A DNA stretch of 8,863 bases, taken from NCBI GenBank assembly GCA_028280145.1, contig JANQMM010000029.1, positions 1 to 8,863 of the forward strand, given 5' to 3'. The notes beneath the pieces were generated by a model. That model did no database searches. It was not told the DNA's origin and saw only the letters and a program-made list of their open reading frames with translations. This document shows, piece after piece, positions 5,802 to 8,863 of this stretch. This DNA comes from Minisyncoccota bacterium. Its GTDB lineage: Bacteria > Patescibacteriota > Minisyncoccia > Phycocordibacterales > JACZSL01. The first letter of the stretch is position 1. Each line of letters opens with the position of its first letter. A program made the translations under genes and the position numbers.

Positions 5802-7158
5802 GGCTGGCACACTGAAAGTTTTTGCACTTTCTCTTTTTGGTATCACAGTGCTTCTTGTGGCGCTGTCTTTTTCATACTTCTCAGCTCCATACTTGACATC
5901 GACCGTGTACAGTTCACCGATTATTTCTGATGCCTTAAAAGATCAGAAACCTCTTCCAGTTTCGAAACCTGTCGTTGATGCGTCTGATTTGGTGATACAT
6001 ATGCCAACTCCGGAATACGTTCGCTCTATTTACATGTCACAGTGTGTGGTTGGCACACCAAGTTTTCGCAAAGACTTGGTGGCGCTCGTTGAAGAGACGG
6101 AACTTAATTCAATCATGATCGATATCAAGGACTACACAGGGAAAATTGCATTCACCACAAGTAATCCAAAACTGGCACACGCTGTTTCAGACCAATGCGG
6201 AGCCTACGACATGAAGGAATTCATTCGTATGCTAAATGAAAAAGGGGTCTATGTTATCGGACGCATCACGGTATTCCAGGATCCATACTACACCACGGTA
6301 TTTCCACACTTGGCGGTCAAAAAAGCGAGCGCAACGAGCACCCTTTGGGCTGACTACAAGGGTCTTCATTTCATTGATGCCGGAGCGACTGAATTTCATG
6401 ACTACATCATTGAACTTGCAAAAGAATCGTTCCGTATCGGGTTTGACGAACTTAATTTTGATTACATTCGATTCCCGTCAGACGGCAACATGCAAGACAT
6501 CTATTACCCCTTTAGCGAAAGTATCGTAGAGGGGAATCCTGAAACAGGGAAAGCGGAAGTGGTTGAGCGCTTTTTTGCATATTTGCACAGGCATTTAAGC
6601 GAATTTGTCGTGCAGTCCCTAGATGCCGATGGAGATGTACAAGAAGCAAGTCCGATCACCTCAGCTGACCTCTTTGGGATGGTAACGACAAATACTGACG
6701 ACCTAAATATCGGACAACAACTTGAGCGCGCTCTGCCATATTTTGACTTCATTGCACCGATGACCTATCCGTCGCACTATCCAAGCGGATTTAATGGATG
6801 GGGCAATCCAAATGATCACGTTTATGGCGTACTTAAATTCTCAATGGATGAAGCGGTAAAGCGAACAATCGCGACAACAACTATTGTACAAACATTTACC
6901 AATCAGCGTATCGGAACATCAACCCCGGCTCTTTACACTCATTTAGGATATGATCCAAATGTACTTCGTCCGTGGCTACAAGACTTTGACTATGGCGGCG
7001 ACTATGATGTTGAGGAAGTACGCGCACAAATTCAGGCGGTATACGACGCGGGGCTTAATTCCTGGATGCTTTGGGCACCAAGCAATCGCTATACAAGAGG
7101 GGCACTCGAACCCTTTTACTCCGAACAAGCGGTATCCACTACGAGTACGAGCATTTAG
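5776..7158 (+). CDS. Membrane-anchored DUF4015-type glycoside-hydrolase-like protein
   Basis: A 460-residue protein with a single N-terminal membrane anchor (about residues 13-36, after the basic MARKSRHIRAG) and a large outer domain. From the visible motifs I assign it to the DUF4015 putative glycosyl-hydrolase family, a TIM-barrel related to GH-like sugar-binding enzymes. These motifs are IMIDIKDYTGKI, GVYVIGRITVFQDP, FDELNFDYIRFPSDG (D224, E225, D229), APMTYPSHY (327-335) and WMLWAPSNRY (430-439). The acidic residues on the fourth and following strands could be catalytic, but the family's substrate is not established to my knowledge. Cell-wall polysaccharide processing is a guess. ATG at 5776 is chosen over an upstream GTG at 5737 because GGAG (5765-5768) lies seven bases before it and the basic-then-hydrophobic anchor starts there. 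It overlaps the preceding 92-aa gene by 26 bases. Confidence 0.85.
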   Translation: MARKSRHIRAGTLKVFALSLFGITVLLVALSFSYFSAPYLTSTVYSSPIISDALKDQKPLPVSKPVVDASDLVIHMPTPEYVRSIYMSQCVVGTPSFRKDLVALVEETELNSIMIDIKDYTGKIAFTTSNPKLAHAVSDQCGAYDMKEFIRMLNEKGVYVIGRITVFQDPYYTTVFPHLAVKKASATSTLWADYKGLHFIDAGATEFHDYIIELAKESFRIGFDELNFDYIRFPSDGNMQDIYYPFSESIVEGNPETGKAEVVERFFAYLHRHLSEFVVQSLDADGDVQEASPITSADLFGMVTTNTDDLNIGQQLERALPYFDFIAPMTYPSHYPSGFNGWGNPNDHVYGVLKFSMDEAVKRTIATTTIVQTFTNQRIGTSTPALYTHLGYDPNVLRPWLQDFDYGGDYDVEEVRAQIQAVYDAGLNSWMLWAPSNRYTRGALEPFYSEQAVSTTSTSI

Positions 7159-7187
7159 TTGACCCTTACATCGACATTTGCTATTCT
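7159..7187 (+). promoter_or_regulatory. Sigma70-type promoter of the 118-aa gene
   Basis: TTGACC (7159-7164), a 17-bp spacer and TATTCT (7182-7187), with TGC before the -10. It begins on the base after the DUF4015 stop codon. The predicted transcription start is near 7193-7194, giving a leader of about 50 nt that begins with a hairpin. Confidence 0.7.
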
Positions 7188-7192
7188 CTCCT

Positions 7193-7217
7193 GCGGGCTT
7201 GTTCCGCTTTTTTTTTT
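7193..7217 (+). terminator. Short hairpin plus T10, terminator of the DUF4015 unit or 5' leader hairpin
   Basis: A 5-bp stem (7193-7197 with 7203-7207, one G-U pair) and 5-nt loop are followed by ten consecutive T. It looks like a terminator for transcription coming from the DUF4015 gene. It sits exactly where the next promoter is predicted to start, so it also forms the first 25 nt of the downstream mRNA. Confidence 0.6.
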
Positions 7218-7243
7218 ATTTTTACTTTCAAGAGGGAGTGCGT

Positions 7244-7600
7244 ATGTCCGCAGAAGTGTTGTTGTTTGAAGGAAGACTGATAAAGGCAGAAAGGGAGGAT
7301 CGAAGAAAGTATTTCGAGATGATCAGCGCGCATATCGTCTCACTCAAAGGACCTGACTTCAAGAGATGTGCAGGTAAGCAGTTCCTGTACGCCTTCATGG
7401 TGTCTTCGCGAAGAACGCAGGCACAGTGCCTCATCGAAAATCTGAAGGCAAAACTCGACATTGTTCCAGATTCGATGTTGCCGCACGCAAAAGAAGAATC
7501 GTGGTATCGCGACATCGTTGCGGAGATTGCTTATCTCGAAAGCTTTCTCAAAGCCGATCAAGCAGATAACAAAGGGCAAGAAGTCGAGAAAGCCGCGTGA
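7244..7600 (+). CDS. 118-residue protein of unknown function
   Basis: I do not recognise this protein. It is soluble, mixed-charge and probably mainly helical, beginning MSAEVLLFEGRLIKAERED, with three Cys residues and a charged, low-complexity tail (KADQADNKGQEVEKAA). There is no signal or membrane segment. The start at ATG 7244 is well supported by GAGGGAG (7232-7238) five bases upstream. The same frame is open further upstream from TTG 7178, but that stretch encodes Phe from the T-tract and lies in the promoter. The gene is monocistronic: its own promoter at 7159-7187 and a strong terminator at 7617-7645. It ends in TGA, the only TGA stop among the complete genes here. Confidence 0.8.
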   Translation: MSAEVLLFEGRLIKAEREDRRKYFEMISAHIVSLKGPDFKRCAGKQFLYAFMVSSRRTQAQCLIENLKAKLDIVPDSMLPHAKEESWYRDIVAEIAYLESFLKADQADNKGQEVEKAA

Positions 7601-7616
7601 GATGTCATGTGCACGC

Positions 7617-7645
7617 AGAAGCCCCGCCTACGGCGGGGCTTCTTT
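7617..7645 (+). terminator. Strong rho-independent terminator after the 118-aa gene
   Basis: A perfect 12-bp stem (7617-7628 with 7632-7643), rich in G and C at its core, has a 3-nt loop and ends in TTCTTTA. The symmetry (AGAAG before, CTTCT after) means it could also act weakly on the opposite strand. Confidence 0.9.
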
Positions 7646-7660
7646 ATACCCAAATATTCC

Positions 7661-7689
7661 TTGCGAGCCTCGTTATTTTGGATTATTTT
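7661..7689 (+). promoter_or_regulatory. Possible promoter of the candidate small RNA
   Basis: TTGCGA (7661-7666), a 17-bp spacer and TATTTT (7684-7689). Each hexamer matches consensus at four of six positions, so this is only suggestive. It would start transcription near 7696, just before a stable hairpin. Confidence 0.3.
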
Positions 7690-7723
7690 GAAGATAGTAC
7701 TACGGTCGATTGGCGGCCGTCTG

Positions 7724-7738
7724 AAAGGAGGTGATCCA
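7724..7738 (+). other. 15-nt complement of the 16S rRNA 3' end (maximal Shine-Dalgarno)
   Basis: AAAGGAGGTGATCCA is the exact reverse complement of TGGATCACCTCCTTT, the canonical 3' end of bacterial 16S rRNA. Ordinary ribosome-binding sites pair over four to six bases. No ATG, GTG or TTG lies 5-12 bases downstream of AGGAGG: GTG at 7731 overlaps it and the nearest TTG is 20 bases away. The element follows directly after a stable hairpin, which would leave it exposed. Confidence 0.7.
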
Positions 7739-7878
7739 AGTCAGTAAGGGTTTGTACTTGCAACCTCTTGCGATCCCGGGAGTCTCAACCGCTTCCCCCG
7801 ACCTTCTTCAGTGATAGAGGAGAGAAGTTAGCGCCTATCTTAGATCGGATTTCGCACGTAAACACTTTTCCCTTTCAC

Positions 7879-7902
7879 AAGGCCCGGACCTCCGGGCCTT
7901 TG
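7879..7902 (+). terminator. GC-rich terminal hairpin of the intergenic RNA
   Basis: A 10-bp perfect stem (AAGGCCCGGA with TCCGGGCCTT) has a minimal CC loop, so in practice about 9 bp with four unpaired bases. It is followed by TGAGC, a very short T-run, so termination strength is uncertain. No coding gene ends nearby, which implies a transcript other than an mRNA upstream. Confidence 0.55.
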
Positions 7903-7926
7903 AGCATTAAAATTCTTCACTTTTAC

Positions 7927-7936
7927 GCTATACTTA
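7927..7936 (+). promoter_or_regulatory. GCTATACTTA promoter of the VirD4-like gene, leaderless
   Basis: TATACT (7929-7934) lies nine bases before the ATG at 7944, in the same ten-base string found upstream of the antiporter and the 92-aa genes. There is no -35 better than ATTAAA and no Shine-Dalgarno sequence, so a leaderless or nearly leaderless mRNA is predicted. Confidence 0.5.
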
Positions 7937-7943
7937 GGGCACT

Positions 7944-8863
7944 ATGGATCCGGAACGAATCACCTACTTCGCGCAAACAGACATGCGCGCCCGCCGAGAC
8001 AGGTTCGGTATAAAAGCAAAAGATCGTGTAAAACACATGTACGTTATTGGTAAGACGGGCATGGGAAAATCAACGCTTCTTGAGAATCTGATCATTCAGG
8101 ATATTCAAAATGGTGAAGGACTTGCCATGATCGACCCACATGGGGCAAGTGCTGAAACGATCCTGGAATATATTCCTGAAGAGCGCATTGATGACGTTAT
8201 TTACTTTGCGCCGTTTGATCTTGATCATCCGGTGGCATTCAATGTCATGGAAGACGTGGGCTACGACAAGCGACATCTTGTGGTCTCGGGTCTTATGAGT
8301 GCATTTGAGAAGATCTGGGAGGATGCGTGGAGCGCTCGAATGGAATATATCTTAACCAACACACTTCTTGCCCTCCTTGAATATCCCGATGCCACTATGC
8401 TTGATGTCAATCGCATGTATTCGGATAAGGTCTTTCGTAAGAAGGTGATTGATAATGTTTCCGATCCTTTGGTGAAGGCGTTTTGGGAAGGGGAATTTGC
8501 AAACTTTACTGACCGATACGCACAAGAAGCGACTCCTGCTATCCAAAACAAGATCGGGCAATTTACCGGCAATCCACTCATTCGAAACATCATCGGGCAG
8601 CCGAAATCGAGCTTTGATCTGCGGGACGTTATTGATAACCAAAAGATATTCATTTGCAACCTTTCAAAAGGATTAGTTGGTGAGACGAATGCCAACCTCC
8701 TTGGAAGTATGCTTATTACGAAGATATACCTGGCTGCTATGAGCCGGGCTGATGTGGATGAGCGTGCGCTCGGGAAACTGCCAAATTTTTATTTCTATGT
8801 CGACGAGTTTCAATCGTTTGCAAATAAGAGTTTTGCCGATATTCTCTCCGAAGCCCGAAAATA
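7944..8863 (+). CDS. VirD4/TraG-like type IV secretion or DNA-translocation ATPase, 5' part
   Basis: The first 306 codons of an ATPase gene that continues beyond the right edge. The protein begins MDPERITYFAQTD, then an RFGIKAKDRVKHMYVIG lead-in and a Walker A GKTGMGKST (36-44). MIDPHG follows, then a long helical insertion, SFDLRDVIDNQKIFICNLSKG, and a Walker B strand FYFYVDEFQSF with D287-E288. This is the pattern of the VirD4/TraG/TrwB coupling ATPases, which pump DNA or deliver substrates in conjugation and type IV secretion. In Patescibacteria such proteins may also belong to pilus or DNA-uptake machinery. The ATG at 7944 is fixed by an in-frame TAG at 7935-7937. The protein therefore has no N-terminal membrane helices, unlike classical VirD4, and would be cytosolic or anchored by a partner. 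Confidence 0.88.
   Translation, partial: MDPERITYFAQTDMRARRDRFGIKAKDRVKHMYVIGKTGMGKSTLLENLIIQDIQNGEGLAMIDPHGASAETILEYIPEERIDDVIYFAPFDLDHPVAFNVMEDVGYDKRHLVVSGLMSAFEKIWEDAWSARMEYILTNTLLALLEYPDATMLDVNRMYSDKVFRKKVIDNVSDPLVKAFWEGEFANFTDRYAQEATPAIQNKIGQFTGNPLIRNIIGQPKSSFDLRDVIDNQKIFICNLSKGLVGETNANLLGSMLITKIYLAAMSRADVDERALGKLPNFYFYVDEFQSFANKSFADILSEARK

Larger units (their letters stand above)
7696..7902 (+). ncRNA. Candidate small RNA with an anti-16S sequence, about 207 nt
   Basis: The 298 bases between the terminator at 7645 and the gene at 7944 hold no convincing protein gene but are structured. After a weak promoter come a 7-bp hairpin (7702-7708 with 7714-7720, loop ATTGG), the single-stranded 16S-complementary element at 7724-7738, about 140 bases with only short possible stems, and a 10-bp terminal hairpin at 7879-7900. 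The arrangement resembles a free-standing RNA gene. I see no match to the conserved cores I know of tmRNA, RNase P RNA or SRP RNA, and no clear 6S-like long rod. Ends are approximate. A minus-strand transcript cannot be excluded. Confidence 0.35.

Noticed and set aside
7724..7738. 3' end of a 16S rRNA gene on the minus strand
   Set aside because: Only the terminal 15 nt match. The sequence that would precede it on the minus strand has none of the conserved 16S helix 44/45 sequence.
7731..7814. Short open frame from GTG overlapping the anti-16S element
   Set aside because: The start codon lies inside the would-be Shine-Dalgarno pairing, so spacing is impossible for normal initiation, and the peptide is unremarkable.
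7768..8013. 81-codon open frame
   Set aside because: It begins with TTG, crosses the terminal hairpin and promoter, and overlaps the VirD4-like gene in another frame. Its composition is that of a shadow frame.
1..8863. Recoded UGA (glycine) as in Gracilibacteria
   Set aside because: All genes are continuous without in-frame TGA, and the 118-aa gene ends at TGA just before a terminator.

Overview
The window reads as chromosomal DNA of a small-genome bacterium, most probably of the Candidate Phyla Radiation (Patescibacteria, Parcubacteria-like). This is inferred from gene content and protein style: compact Mur ligases, an RsmI without the usual C-terminal extension, a membrane-anchored DUF4015-type glycoside-hydrolase-like protein, and a soluble VirD4/TraG-like ATPase with the Walker A context seen in these lineages. 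UGA is a stop codon here (gene ending at 7600), so the recoded genetic code of Gracilibacteria is not in use. No 16S or other taxonomic marker is present, so the placement is not proven.

Layout. Positions 1-300 hold the start of an unrecognised minus-strand gene that runs off the left edge, with a clear sigma70-type promoter. Divergent to it is a CaCA-family cation/Ca2+ antiporter (407-1339). Next come murD (1382-2707) and murC (3373-4680), two cytoplasmic steps of peptidoglycan precursor synthesis. Between them sits a REP-associated tyrosine transposase (RAYT, IS200-like HUH nuclease, 2789-3349), bracketed by perfect 31-bp direct repeats that each contain a palindrome. A strong terminator follows murC. 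Then come rsmI (4782-5465), a 92-aa two-helix membrane protein (5523-5801) and, overlapping it, a membrane-anchored DUF4015 protein (5776-7158). A 118-aa unknown protein (7244-7600) has its own promoter and a strong terminator. Positions 7646-7943 contain no convincing protein gene but look like a small RNA gene: weak promoter, 5' hairpin, an exposed 15-nt perfect complement of the canonical 16S rRNA 3' end, and a GC-rich terminal hairpin. The window ends inside a VirD4/TraG-like ATPase gene (7944 to the right edge).

How the parts fit. MurC adds L-Ala to UDP-MurNAc and MurD adds D-Glu to the product, so the two genes form a functional pair that the transposase has split without damage. The repeat supplies the stop codon of murD and of the transposase, and also the ribosome-binding site of murC. 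The DUF4015 protein may also act at the cell envelope. Several genes (antiporter, murD, rsmI, VirD4-like) have an extended or strong -10 element only 6-9 nt before the start codon and no Shine-Dalgarno sequence, so they are probably transcribed as leaderless mRNAs. Others (minus-strand gene, murC, DUF4015, 118-aa gene) have recognisable ribosome-binding sites.
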